Positions 27,156 to 35,526 of a stretch of DNA of 64,000 bases are shown in pieces; the stretch's first letter is position 1, and the number at the start of each line of letters is the position of its first letter. The translations under genes were made by a program, and so were the position numbers. Location of the stretch: NCBI RefSeq assembly GCF_900106995.1, contig NZ_FNOK01000005.1:186001-250000 (forward strand), read 5' to 3'. Under the pieces are notes generated by a model. The model was not told where the DNA came from and did not search any database. It saw only the letters and a program-made list of their open reading frames with translations. This DNA is from Saccharopolyspora shandongensis. GTDB lineage: Bacteria; Actinomycetota; Actinomycetes; Mycobacteriales; Pseudonocardiaceae.

Positions 27156-27275
27156 GCGGCTGATCCGGGGCTGCCGACCGCTCCGTATTGCGGGTCGAAA
27201 TCCGTCGGATCCGGATGGGTCGAACGGGAGTGGTCGGCGAAGTACTAGGCGGAGGCCGTCGGCGGCAGCGTCGGC

Positions 27276-27398
27276 GTGACTGCGGTGCTGCTCGAGGACT
27301 GCGAAATTCCCACGCTCCTCCGCGTCAAGAAGTACGTCGACCTGCGGCATGACTACAGCGCCGGCCTCGAACAGATCCTGGATGCGTTCGTGTCCTGA
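27276..27398 (+). pseudogene. C-terminal remnant of a TIR-domain protein
   Basis: This 40-codon open stretch encodes VTAVLLEDCEIPTLLRVKKY followed by VDLRHDYSAGLEQILDAF. It matches the end of bacterial TIR (TIR_2) domains, where 'VIPVLLEDCEIP.LLR.K.YADFR.DY..GL..LL' is typical. A TAG stop lies 33 bases upstream in the same frame, and nothing like the rest of a TIR domain precedes it. The 27156-27510 gap therefore holds a gene remnant rather than a working gene. The GTG shown is only the first possible start. Confidence 0.5.
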
Positions 27399-27510
27399 CC
27401 GGTGTTGGTCTGCCGGTGTGGTTTTCGTGAACGCAATGAACAGAATGGTGACGCCCGGGCCCTCGTGGTCCCATGATCCTCGCACCCGGACTCGATCGAG
27501 GTGGGAGGCA

Positions 27511-28485
27511 ATGGTGCCTGGCAGTGCGAAGCGAGGTCTCGTCCGCGGATCTGCCCGATCGGTCCTGAGTGGACGGTTTTCGGCGGTGTTCGCCGCGGTG
27601 GGTCTGGCCGCGGTGCTCGGCGGCGCGCCGGCGCAGGCCGAAGCCCGTTTCGATCGCTCGCCGTCCGCCGGCTGCGGCGAGTCCGCGGTTCCCGGGACGT
27701 CCGAGACCCGCACGATCGTTTCGGGCGGTATCACCCGCAGCTACCTGCTGCACGTGCCGGCGAACTACCGGCAGGAAAAGCCGACCCCGGTGGTGCTGTC
27801 CTTCCACGGCCACTCGCGGACCTCGGAGTACCAGGAAGAGCTGTCCGGCTTCTCCGCCACCGACGCCATCGCGGTGTACCCGCAGGGCCTCGTCGGCACG
27901 GACGGCGAAACCGCCTGGCAGGGCGCGCCGTACTCCGCGGCGGCCGACGACGTGTTGTTCACCGGTGACCTGCTCGACCGGCTGGAGCGGGACTTCTGCG
28001 TCGATCGCGCGCGAATCTACGCCGCCGGGAAGTCCAACGGCGGCGGCTTCACCGGCGTGCTGGCCTGCCGGATGAGCGATCGCATCGCCGCCTTCGCGCC
28101 GGTGTCCGGCGCGTTCTACCCGCAGGGCGGCGAGTGCGAGCCGGAGCGCGCGGCGCCGATCCTGGACTTCCACGGCACCGCCGACCAGACGATCCCGTAC
28201 CAGGGGAACCCGGAGAAGGGCCTGCCGCCGATCCCGGAATGGCTGGCGGGCTGGGCCGACCGCAACGACTGCGACGACACCCCGATCGTCCGCGACGAGG
28301 GCAACGGGGTGCAGGTCGCCAAGTGGGTCGGCTGCGACCGGAACAGCAGCGTCGTGCACTACCGGATCGAGGGCCTCGGGCACGACTGGCCGAGCACGCG
28401 GCCCAACCCTGACTCCGACCAGCCGTCGGTCGTCGACGCGACGCCGATCATCATGCGGTTCTTCGCCGAGCACCGGCTCCGCTGA
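27511..28485 (+). CDS. Secreted esterase of the PHB-depolymerase/feruloyl-esterase family
   Basis: The ATG at 27511 follows GGGAGG; 324 residues. A twin-basic N-terminus and a hydrophobic core ending GGAPAQAEA form a signal peptide. The alpha/beta-hydrolase core has the oxyanion region PVVLSFHGHSRTSEYQ and the nucleophile elbow YAAGKSNGGGF (Gly-Lys-Ser-Asn-Gly). The catalytic Asp is in ILDFHGTADQTIPY and His in EGLGHDWP. It resembles LpqC-type esterases. The substrate is an extracellular ester (polyhydroxyalkanoate or feruloyl-like), not decided by sequence. Confidence 0.85.
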   Translation: MVPGSAKRGLVRGSARSVLSGRFSAVFAAVGLAAVLGGAPAQAEARFDRSPSAGCGESAVPGTSETRTIVSGGITRSYLLHVPANYRQEKPTPVVLSFHGHSRTSEYQEELSGFSATDAIAVYPQGLVGTDGETAWQGAPYSAAADDVLFTGDLLDRLERDFCVDRARIYAAGKSNGGGFTGVLACRMSDRIAAFAPVSGAFYPQGGECEPERAAPILDFHGTADQTIPYQGNPEKGLPPIPEWLAGWADRNDCDDTPIVRDEGNGVQVAKWVGCDRNSSVVHYRIEGLGHDWPSTRPNPDSDQPSVVDATPIIMRFFAEHRLR

Positions 28486-28521
28486 GAAGACCCGGGCCGG
28501 AGCGGAAGCTTCGACCCGTGC

Positions 28522-28569
28522 CCGGCCGGTGCGCGCCGTCCAGCCCCCCGAACGGCGCGCACCGGCCGG
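28522..28569. terminator. Bidirectional terminator between the esterase and the toxin gene
   Basis: An 18-base perfect inverted repeat (28522-28539 with 28552-28569, arms beginning CCGGCCGGTGCGCGCC) encloses a 12-base C-rich loop. It lies between two convergent genes. There is no U tract, but the stem is extremely stable. Confidence 0.7.
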
Positions 28570-28586
28570 TCCAAGATTCCGCGGTG

Positions 28587-28967
28587 TCAGCGCAGGAGCC
28601 GGATCGGAACGCGAACATCGATGTCCCGCCAAGCCTTGTCCGCTGTCATGACGGGCGCGTCCAAGCGGAGCGCCACCGCCAGGCAGGCCCGATCTCCCAG
28701 CGACAGCCCGAAGGACCGGGTGTGCGGCCACAATTCACCCGAGCACAGGGCATCCTCGGCGGTGAAGGGCTCCACCAGCACCCCGATCGTGCGGAGGCGA
28801 TCGCAGGTGCGCCGGGCGTCCGCGCCGTGCTGGGTGAGCTTCTGCGCGAGTTCCGACCAGTTCACCGCTGACATCGTCGCGTCGCCGAGCACGGGATCCA
28901 CGGTTTCGGCGCCGGTTTCATCACGGAGCCACGCGAGGATCGCGGAGGTGTCCAGCACCGTGGTCAC
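28587..28967 (-). CDS. PIN-domain toxin, VapC type
   Basis: The 126-residue protein has the PIN nuclease layout. The first Asp is in TVLDTSAILAWL, a Glu in AVNWSELAQKL, an Asp in LSLGDRACLAVAL, and the last acidic residue in VMTADKAW. VapC toxins cut tRNAs or rRNA. The gene overlaps the upstream AbrB-type antitoxin gene by four bases, as is usual in toxin-antitoxin operons. Confidence 0.88.
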   Translation of the reverse strand: MTTVLDTSAILAWLRDETGAETVDPVLGDATMSAVNWSELAQKLTQHGADARRTCDRLRTIGVLVEPFTAEDALCSGELWPHTRSFGLSLGDRACLAVALRLDAPVMTADKAWRDIDVRVPIRLLR

Positions 28968-29320
28968 GGGCGGCCTCCGCTGGACTCGTCCTCCTCCGCG
29001 GCCGCCGATGCCCGGCGGTCGCCGATCAGCTCGTCGACCACCGATCCGTCACCGCGCCAGACCGTTGCGACGTCGCGGCGGATGCGGGCGGCGAGCTGCG
29101 CACGCGTTTCTATGACGACTCGGCCGTCTTCCTCGTAGATCGCGAGCGGTGTGCCGGGCTCGATGCCGGCAGCCCTCCTGATCGGTGCGGGAATGGTCAC
29201 CCGGCCTTGTCCGTTGGCCGTGATCTCGGTTCTCGCCCCACGCTCATCAGCCAGTGCCACGCCTCCAGCATGAATGACTGGTAGGTGCGCGGCAAGACTG
29301 AAGTACTCGCCCTGTGACAC
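28964..29320 (-). CDS. AbrB/SpoVT-type antitoxin, VapB partner
   Basis: The DNA-binding swapped-hairpin domain reads TEITANGQGRVTIPAPIRRA and AGIEPGTPLAIYEEDGRVVIE. The C-terminal acidic tail probably wraps the toxin. The N-terminal 35 residues before the AbrB domain are not conserved, so the real start may be the GTG at 29260 or nearby. The antitoxin should neutralise the PIN toxin and repress the operon. Confidence 0.82.
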   Translation of the reverse strand: MSQGEYFSLAAHLPVIHAGGVALADERGARTEITANGQGRVTIPAPIRRAAGIEPGTPLAIYEEDGRVVIETRAQLAARIRRDVATVWRGDGSVVDELIGDRRASAAAEEDESSGGRP

Positions 29321-29421
29321 GAATCCAGGTTATCGGTCACTTCGATCAGCGGGCGTCACACGCGTGAGTGGATGTTCGGGCCGCGGTCGCGAGCGTCGGC
29401 GGACGACCGCGGCCCGCGGCG

Positions 29422-30765
29422 TCAGCTGGTGTGTTCGCGGATGACGTCTTCCAGGACCGTCAGGCCTTCTTCGAGGAGCGCCTCGTCGATGACCAGCGGC
29501 GGGAGGAGGCGGATCACGTTGCCGTAGGTGCCGCAGGTGAGGATCACGACGCCCTGGGCGTGGCAGGCCTTGGCGATCCGCGAGGTCACCTCGGGGTCCG
29601 GTTCCGCGGTGCCCGGCTTGACGAACTCGATGCCGATCATGGCGCCCCGGCCCCGCACGTCGAGGATCGCGTCGGTGGTCTCGGCGAGCGTGCGCAGGCG
29701 GGGGAACACCAGGTCACCGATGTCGCGTGCCGCGGTGGCCAGGTCGCGTTCGCGCATCGCGCGGATCGCGCCGAGCGCGGCCGCGCACGCCACCGGGTTG
29801 CCGCCGTAGGTGCCGCCCAGGCTGCTCGGCGGCATCGCGTCCATCAGCTCCGCGCGTCCCGTGACCGCGGCCAGCGGCAGTCCGCCCGCCATGCCCTTCG
29901 CCGTGGTGATCAGGTCGGGCACCACCTTCTCGTGGTCGCAGGCGAACCAGGCGCCGGTCCGGCAGAAGCCGGTCTGGATCTCGTCGGCGATGAACAGCAC
30001 GCCGTTGTCGGTGCACCACCGCGAGATCGCGGGCAGGAATCCCGCCGCGGGCTCGATGAATCCGCCCTCGCCCTGGATCGGCTCGATCAGCACCGCCGCC
30101 ACCGAGTCGGCGCCGAGCTGCTTCTCGATGCGGTCGATCGCCTCCCGCGCCACCTGCTCGCCGGTGCGCGGATCGCGCGCCGGGTAGGACATCGGCACCC
30201 GGTAGATCTCCGGCGCGAACGGGCCGAACCCGTGCTTGTACGGCACCGACTTCGCGGTCAGCGCCATGGTCAGGTTGGTGCGGCCGTGGTAGGCGTGGTC
30301 GAACACCACGATCGCCTGCCGCCCGGTGGCCCGGCGCGCGATCTTGACGGCGTTCTCCACCGCTTCCGCGCCCGAGTTGAACAGCGCGCTGCGCTTGTCG
30401 TGATCGCCCGGGGTGAGCGCGGCGAGTTCCTCGCAGACCTGCAGGTAGTTCTCGTACGGCGTCACCATGAAGCAGGTGTGCGTGAACTCGCCGACCTGGC
30501 GGCGCACGGGCTCGACGACCTCCGGCGCCGCGTTGCCGACGTTCGTGACCGCGATGCCCGAGCCCAGGTCGATCAGCGAGTTGCCGTCGACGTCGTGCAG
30601 CACGCCGCCGGCCGCCTCGGCGATGAAGACCGGCAGCACGCTGGACACGCCGGTCGACACCGTCGCCGCGCGCCGCCGCTGGAGTTCGCGGGAGTTCGGG
30701 CCGGGGATCTCGGTGCGCAGCACGCGCGCCTGAGGCAGTGCCGCCTGGGCCGGGGAAACCGTCAC
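29422..30765 (-). CDS. gabT: 4-aminobutyrate aminotransferase
   Basis: This PLP enzyme converts GABA and 2-oxoglutarate to succinate semialdehyde and glutamate. 447 residues from a GTG with AGGAGGT upstream. Class-III aminotransferase marks are NSGAEAVENAVKIAR, VFDHAYHGRTN, EPIQGEGGFIEP and FIADEIQTGF. The PLP lysine is in TTAKGMAGGLPLAAV near residue 289. It is divergent from a PucR regulator and is the GABA-consuming step of the polyamine cluster. Expression is likely controlled from the shared 151-base region. Confidence 0.94.
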   Translation of the reverse strand: MTVSPAQAALPQARVLRTEIPGPNSRELQRRRAATVSTGVSSVLPVFIAEAAGGVLHDVDGNSLIDLGSGIAVTNVGNAAPEVVEPVRRQVGEFTHTCFMVTPYENYLQVCEELAALTPGDHDKRSALFNSGAEAVENAVKIARRATGRQAIVVFDHAYHGRTNLTMALTAKSVPYKHGFGPFAPEIYRVPMSYPARDPRTGEQVAREAIDRIEKQLGADSVAAVLIEPIQGEGGFIEPAAGFLPAISRWCTDNGVLFIADEIQTGFCRTGAWFACDHEKVVPDLITTAKGMAGGLPLAAVTGRAELMDAMPPSSLGGTYGGNPVACAAALGAIRAMRERDLATAARDIGDLVFPRLRTLAETTDAILDVRGRGAMIGIEFVKPGTAEPDPEVTSRIAKACHAQGVVILTCGTYGNVIRLLPPLVIDEALLEEGLTVLEDVIREHTS

Positions 30766-30807
30766 GGTGGTGACCTCCTAGGTACTGCTTCGTCTCGAAA
30801 CGGGGCT

Positions 30808-30831
30808 CTGGTCGTGTTGTCCTGCGACCAG
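30808..30831. promoter_or_regulatory. Inverted repeat in the gabT/PucR divergent promoter
   Basis: CTGGTCG and CGACCAG form a perfect 7-base inverted repeat with a 10-base spacer. It lies midway between the divergent gabT and pucR-type genes, a good place for a PucR operator. There is no second copy to compare. Confidence 0.35.
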
Positions 30832-30916
30832 GTTCGCCCCGCCGCCCGCAACCGAACAGTGGACGATCTGGTTAACTCGGGTTTCAGGATTCGACACACT
30901 GTCAGGAGGTTCTCCG

Positions 30917-32377
30917 GTGCCGTTGACGGTGCGCGACCTGGTCGCCGACGCCGCGCTGGGGCTCGTCGCGCGGGCCGGTCAACGCTCCCTCGACCGCCCG
31001 ATCGCGTGGGTGCACACCAGCGAACTGGCCGATCCGGCGCCGTTCCTGGAGGGCGGCGAGCTGCTGCTGACCACCGGCCTCGCGCTGCGCGCCGAGGACT
31101 GCGCGGGGCTGGTCGAGCGGCTGACCGCCGTCGGCGTCGCGGGCCTGGGGTTCGGCGTCGGGCTGAGCCACCGGCAGATCCCGGCCGAGCTCGTGGCGGC
31201 GGCGGAACGAGCCGGGCTGCCGCTGCTCGAAGTGCCCCGGCCGACGCCGTTCATCGCGATCAGCAAGGCGGTCTCGCGCGCAGTCGCGGCGGACGAGTAC
31301 GCGAGCCTGCGGCGCACCAGCCGCGCCCAGCACGAACTCGCGCAGGCGGCCGGCACCACCAACGGCGTGGCCGCGCTGGTCCGAAAGCTCGCGCTGCTGC
31401 TGGATTCGTGGGTGCTGCTGCTCGACGCGGGCGGCCGGCTCCTGCACAGCGCGCCGGCGACGGCCGGTTCGCGGCTGCCGGACCTGGAGCCGGAGGTGGC
31501 GAAGGTGCGGGCGAAGCGGGGCCTGGCCGCGGCCGGGTTCTCGCTCGGCGACCAGGAGGTGAGCATGCAGGCGCTCGGCGGCCGGGCGCGCGGGTTCCTG
31601 GTGGTGGGTCGCGGCGAGCCGTTCGCCACCACCGACCACCACGTGATCAACTCGGCCGCCTCGCTGCTGACCCTGGCGCTGGAGCAGGTCGAGGCGCTCG
31701 CGTCCGCCCGGCGCCGGCTGCGCGCGGACTTCCTGGCGTTGATGCTGCGCGGCGAACAGGTGCAGGACGTCCTCGCCGACCTGCACGCCGAGTTGCCGCC
31801 CGAGCCGTTCCGGGTGGTGGTGCTGGCCGGTGCCCGAGACCGCGATGAGCTGCTGTCCCGGCTGTCGGCGGACCAGCCGAGCGCCCCGGCCTACCTGGCC
31901 GAACACGGCGACGTGGTGGTCGGCCTCGTCGGCGACGGCGCGCTCGACTGGCTGACCGGGCAGCCCGGCGTCGCCATCGGGGTGTCCGAGCCGTGCGAGC
32001 TGGCCGGGCTCGCCGAGGGGCTGCGGCAAGCTCAGCAGGCGGCGCGGGCGGCGAAGCGCAGCGACACGGTTGTGCACTTCGCCGACCTCGCCGGATACGG
32101 CCTGCTGAACCTGGTTCCCGGCGTCGACGCGCAGGCGTTCGCCGAGGCCGTTCTCGCGCCGCTGCGTGGGCAGAGCGTGCTCTTGGAGTCGCTGCAGACG
32201 TGGTTGGCGCACCATGGGCAGTGGGATCCGGCGGCGAACCGGCTGGGCGTGCACCGGCACACCCTGCGCAACCGGGTGCGCAAGGTGGAGGAGTTGCTCG
32301 GGCGCAGCCTCGACCAGCCCGGCGTGCGCGCGGAGCTGTGGCTGGCGCTGCAGGTCCTGGACCGGCCCGGCGAGTGA
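30917..32377 (+). CDS. PucR-family transcriptional regulator (1)
   Basis: 486 residues from GTG, with CAGGAGG before it. The N-terminal PucR domain begins LTVRDLVADAALGLVARAG and contains WVHTSELADPAPFLEGGELL. A GAF-like middle follows. The C-terminal helix-turn-helix (HTH_30) reads RLGVHRHTLRNRVRKVEELL. PucR proteins activate nitrogen-compound catabolism (purines, GABA, polyamines). Divergent from gabT and followed at 13 bases by a second PucR gene, it is the likely local activator. Confidence 0.9.
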   Translation: MPLTVRDLVADAALGLVARAGQRSLDRPIAWVHTSELADPAPFLEGGELLLTTGLALRAEDCAGLVERLTAVGVAGLGFGVGLSHRQIPAELVAAAERAGLPLLEVPRPTPFIAISKAVSRAVAADEYASLRRTSRAQHELAQAAGTTNGVAALVRKLALLLDSWVLLLDAGGRLLHSAPATAGSRLPDLEPEVAKVRAKRGLAAAGFSLGDQEVSMQALGGRARGFLVVGRGEPFATTDHHVINSAASLLTLALEQVEALASARRRLRADFLALMLRGEQVQDVLADLHAELPPEPFRVVVLAGARDRDELLSRLSADQPSAPAYLAEHGDVVVGLVGDGALDWLTGQPGVAIGVSEPCELAGLAEGLRQAQQAARAAKRSDTVVHFADLAGYGLLNLVPGVDAQAFAEAVLAPLRGQSVLLESLQTWLAHHGQWDPAANRLGVHRHTLRNRVRKVEELLGRSLDQPGVRAELWLALQVLDRPGE

Positions 32378-32390
32378 CGGAGGTGGCGCG

Positions 32391-33800
32391 GTGCTCGTCG
32401 AAGATCTGCTGAACCGGCCGGAACTGGCCCTGCAGGTGCGGGTGCGCGGCCGGGTGGACCGGCCGATCCGCTGGGTGCACACCATTGAGATCAAGGCCCC
32501 CGGCCGATTCCTGCGCGGCGGCGAGGTGGTGCTCACCGCCGGGGTGTGGCGCACCGCCGGAACCACGCCGGAGGCATTCATCGCCGACCTGGTCGCCGCC
32601 GACGTCGCGGCGGTCGGATACGGCCTGGTGCCACCGGAAACCCAGGTCCCGGAGGCGTTCGTCGACGCGGCGCGCGAGCACGGCCTGACCTGCTTCGTGG
32701 TGCCCGTCGAGGTCGCGTTCCTGCAGATCGTCGAGGCCTTCGTGAACACCAAGCGGGCCGAGTGGGAGCGCCCGCTGCGCCGCCACCTGGCGCAGCACGA
32801 CGCGATCGTCGCGGCGCTGCGCCTGCGGCGCGGCGTCGAGACGGTGCTGGACACGCTGGCCAAGCAGCTCGGCGAAGCCGTGGCGGTGCGGGTCGCCGGA
32901 GGCGTGGTGGCGGGCACCGCGCCGCAGCCGAACCACCCATTGCCGCTGGTGGGCGAGGGCCTCGCCGAGGCCGAGCTGCTGCTGCCGGGGCCGCTGGCGG
33001 ACCTCGACGTGGAGCAGCACGCGGCGGTGGTGCAGGCGATGCCGTTCATCGCGCTGGAGATCGAACGCACTCGTGCGGTGCGGGCGACGGAACTGCGCTA
33101 CGCGTGGGAACTCTTCGAATGGGTCCACAGTGGAACGGTCGGGATCGACACCGTGCGCACCCGGCTGCACGCGCTCGGCCTGCAGCCGGACGGGCCGCTC
33201 GCCGCCGTCGTGGTGCGCACGTCGAGCCCCGGCGCGGATTCCGCGCGGCTGGGCGATTTGCTGGGCACGGACGGGGTCGCGGCGCAGCGCGGCGGCGAGG
33301 TCGTCGCGTTCGCCCAGGTCCGCGACACCGTGGCGGAGCTCGCGCGGCGCATCACCGATGGGCTGGCCAGCGGTGTCGTCCACGTCGGCGTCGGCAAGCC
33401 GGGCACCGCGTCGGAGCTGCGCGTGAGCCTGCTGCAGGCCTCGCACGCCGCCGAGGCGGTGTCGTCGCGGGCGGAGCGCGGCTGGATGACGCACGAGCAG
33501 CTGTGCAGCCCGGCGCTGCTGCTCTCCGCGCAGGACCCGGAGCTGCTGGCCGCCACTTCCCGGGCGCTGCTCGGGCCGGTGCTCGACCACGACGAGCGGC
33601 GGGGCAGCGACCTGGTGCCGTCGCTGGCGGTGTTCCTCGATGCGGGCGGCCGCTGGCAGGAGGCGGCGCAGCGCCTCCACGTGCACATCAACACCCTGCG
33701 GCACCGGATGAACCGGGTCGAGGAGCTCACCGGCCGGAGCCTCTCCAGCACGGCGGACCGCGTCGACCTCTTCCTCGCGCTCCGCGCTCTCCAGGCCTGA
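32391..33800 (+). CDS. PucR-family transcriptional regulator (2)
   Basis: 469 residues from the GTG at 32391 with GGAGG upstream. It has the same architecture as the gene before it: LVEDLLNRPELALQVRVRGR and WVHTIEIKAPGRFLRGGEVV at the N-terminus, and the HTH_30 segment RLHVHINTLRHRMNRVEELT at the C-terminus. The two are diverged paralogs. Two PucR proteins in one locus could answer different ligands or form heteromers. A short palindrome follows its stop. Confidence 0.9.
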   Translation: MLVEDLLNRPELALQVRVRGRVDRPIRWVHTIEIKAPGRFLRGGEVVLTAGVWRTAGTTPEAFIADLVAADVAAVGYGLVPPETQVPEAFVDAAREHGLTCFVVPVEVAFLQIVEAFVNTKRAEWERPLRRHLAQHDAIVAALRLRRGVETVLDTLAKQLGEAVAVRVAGGVVAGTAPQPNHPLPLVGEGLAEAELLLPGPLADLDVEQHAAVVQAMPFIALEIERTRAVRATELRYAWELFEWVHSGTVGIDTVRTRLHALGLQPDGPLAAVVVRTSSPGADSARLGDLLGTDGVAAQRGGEVVAFAQVRDTVAELARRITDGLASGVVHVGVGKPGTASELRVSLLQASHAAEAVSSRAERGWMTHEQLCSPALLLSAQDPELLAATSRALLGPVLDHDERRGSDLVPSLAVFLDAGGRWQEAAQRLHVHINTLRHRMNRVEELTGRSLSSTADRVDLFLALRALQA

Positions 33801-33820
33801 TCCCGGTTTTCGAGGGGCGC

Positions 33821-33838
33821 CGGTTTCGCGCGAAACCG
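33821..33838. repeat. Short palindrome of the GTTTC-N4-GAAAC family
   Basis: CGGTTTCGCGCGAAACCG is a perfect 18-base palindrome 21 bases behind the second PucR gene. Similar palindromes occur at 44612, 47130, 51066 and 52808. Confidence 0.6.
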
Positions 33839-34164
33839 CCACGCATGCCGCCGGGGGAGCCGCGGCATCGGGTTCGTGTGGAAAGGCCCGCAGCTGACGA
33901 TCTTCGGGGTGGCGTTGTGCGAACGTCCAACGGTCGTTGTGGACTTCGGACGATCGGTGACTACCTCCGGCCGGTGACCTGGCCCACTCTTGGTCGGTGC
34001 CGCGCGGCTCAACGCTCCCGCCATCCGCCAAGGAGGTCAACGGATGACCCCAGAACCGTCACCGGCCGCGCGTCGGCATCGAGACGCACGGCGTCGACAC
34101 CATCCCCGAGGGGGATCGCACCGGGCGGCCGCGCGATGTCGCCGGCATCCTGCTCGGCTCCAAC

Positions 34165-35496
34165 ATGTGCCTCGGCGTGGTCATCTTCGGCTGGTTGCCC
34201 GCCTCGTTCGGGCTGTCGTTCTGGCCCGCCGTCACCTCGATGATCGCCGGGACGCTGCTCGGCACGCTGCTGGTCGCGCCGCTGGCCCTGGTGTCGCTGA
34301 AGACCGGTACGAACCTGTCCACCAGCAGCGGCGGCACGTTCGGCGTGCGGGGCCGGCTGATCGGCTCGGTGATCGGCCTGCTGCTCTCGCTCGGCTACGC
34401 CGCGCTGACGGTGTGGACCGGCGGGGCCGCGGTGGTGGGCCCGCTGCACCGGCTGTTCGGGCTGCCCAACGACGGGATCAGCCACAGCGTCACGTACGCG
34501 GCGCTGGCGGTGCTCTCGGTGCTCGTGGCGATCTTCGGCTACCAGCTGATGACCCGGATGAGCAAGTGGGTCGCGGTCGGCACCGTGGTGCTGATGGCCG
34601 TCGGCCTGTTCGCCTACGGCGGCCAGTTCCGGACCGAGCCGGTCACCGACGCCGGTTATCTGCTCGGGGATTTCTGGACGACGTGGGCGCTGTCCACAGT
34701 GGCCGCCGGGCTGAGCGGGCCGATGGCGTTCATCACGCTGCTCGGCGACTACAGCCGCTACGTCTCGCCGAAGCGCTACTCGTCCCGGAAGGTGTTCGCC
34801 GCGACCTGCGCCGGCATGCTCCTCGGGCTGCTGATCCCGCAGCTGTTCGGCACCTTCACCGCGTTCGCGGCCCGCGCCGCGGACGACTACGTCGGGCCGC
34901 TGGTGGCCGCCGCGCCGCTGTGGTTCCTGCTGCCGCTGCTGCTCAACGGCGTGTTCGGCACGATCGGCAACGCCGGGGTGCTGATCTACAGCATGGGGCT
35001 CGACCTGGACGCGATCGTGCCGCCGCTGTCCCGCGTCAAGGCCACCGTCCTCACCTCGGTGCTGTCGACGGTGCTGGTGTTCCTCGGCTACTTCGTCTGG
35101 GACGCCCAGGACGCGGTCACCGCGTTCGTGCTGCTGCTGACCGCGATCGGCACGCCGTGGGCGGTGATCACGCTGATCGGCTTCGCGCGCTGCCGCGGCG
35201 TCTACGACCCCGACGCGCTGCAGGTCTACAACCGCCGGGCGCGCGGCGGCATCTACTGGTACAGCGGCGGCTGGAACCTGCGGGCGGCGGCCGCGTGGCT
35301 GACCGGCTCGGCGGTCGGCCTGCTGTCCGTGGACACCGCGCTGTACAAGGGGCCGCTGCTGGAGCTCACCGGCGGCATCGACCTGAGCTTCCTGCTGGCC
35401 GCCGCGACCACGGCCGCCACCTACCTGCTGCTGAGCATCGGCAGTCCGCAGCCGATGCCGCGGCAACTCGACGTTCGAGTCGCAGCGAGCGTCTGA
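34165..35496 (+). CDS. NCS1-family (cytosine/purine-type) permease, 5' end frameshifted
   Basis: 443 residues with about 12 helices; segments GGTFGVRGRLIGSVIGLLLS, TLLGDYSRYVSPKRYSSRK and FGTIGNAGVLIYSMGLDLD fit NCS1 symporters. The expected N-terminus (RVGIETHGVDTIPEGDRTGR then PRDVAGILLGSN) is encoded just upstream in this frame, from 34069. That stretch has no start codon. The well-placed ATG at 34044 with AAGGAGG is in a different frame, so a one-base insertion or two-base loss separates them. The gene is therefore broken, the sequence has an error, or the ATG at 34165 is used and the product is shortened. It probably imported the cluster's amine or guanidino substrate. Confidence 0.8.
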   Translation: MCLGVVIFGWLPASFGLSFWPAVTSMIAGTLLGTLLVAPLALVSLKTGTNLSTSSGGTFGVRGRLIGSVIGLLLSLGYAALTVWTGGAAVVGPLHRLFGLPNDGISHSVTYAALAVLSVLVAIFGYQLMTRMSKWVAVGTVVLMAVGLFAYGGQFRTEPVTDAGYLLGDFWTTWALSTVAAGLSGPMAFITLLGDYSRYVSPKRYSSRKVFAATCAGMLLGLLIPQLFGTFTAFAARAADDYVGPLVAAAPLWFLLPLLLNGVFGTIGNAGVLIYSMGLDLDAIVPPLSRVKATVLTSVLSTVLVFLGYFVWDAQDAVTAFVLLLTAIGTPWAVITLIGFARCRGVYDPDALQVYNRRARGGIYWYSGGWNLRAAAAWLTGSAVGLLSVDTALYKGPLLELTGGIDLSFLLAAATTAATYLLLSIGSPQPMPRQLDVRVAASV

Positions 35497-35526
35497 ATCC
35501 CGTTACGAGTCAAGGAAGTGCGAGCA

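Noticed and set aside
28522-28569. Large inverted repeat considered as a mobile-element end
   Set aside because: It lies between convergent genes, has no partner repeat and fits a bidirectional terminator better.
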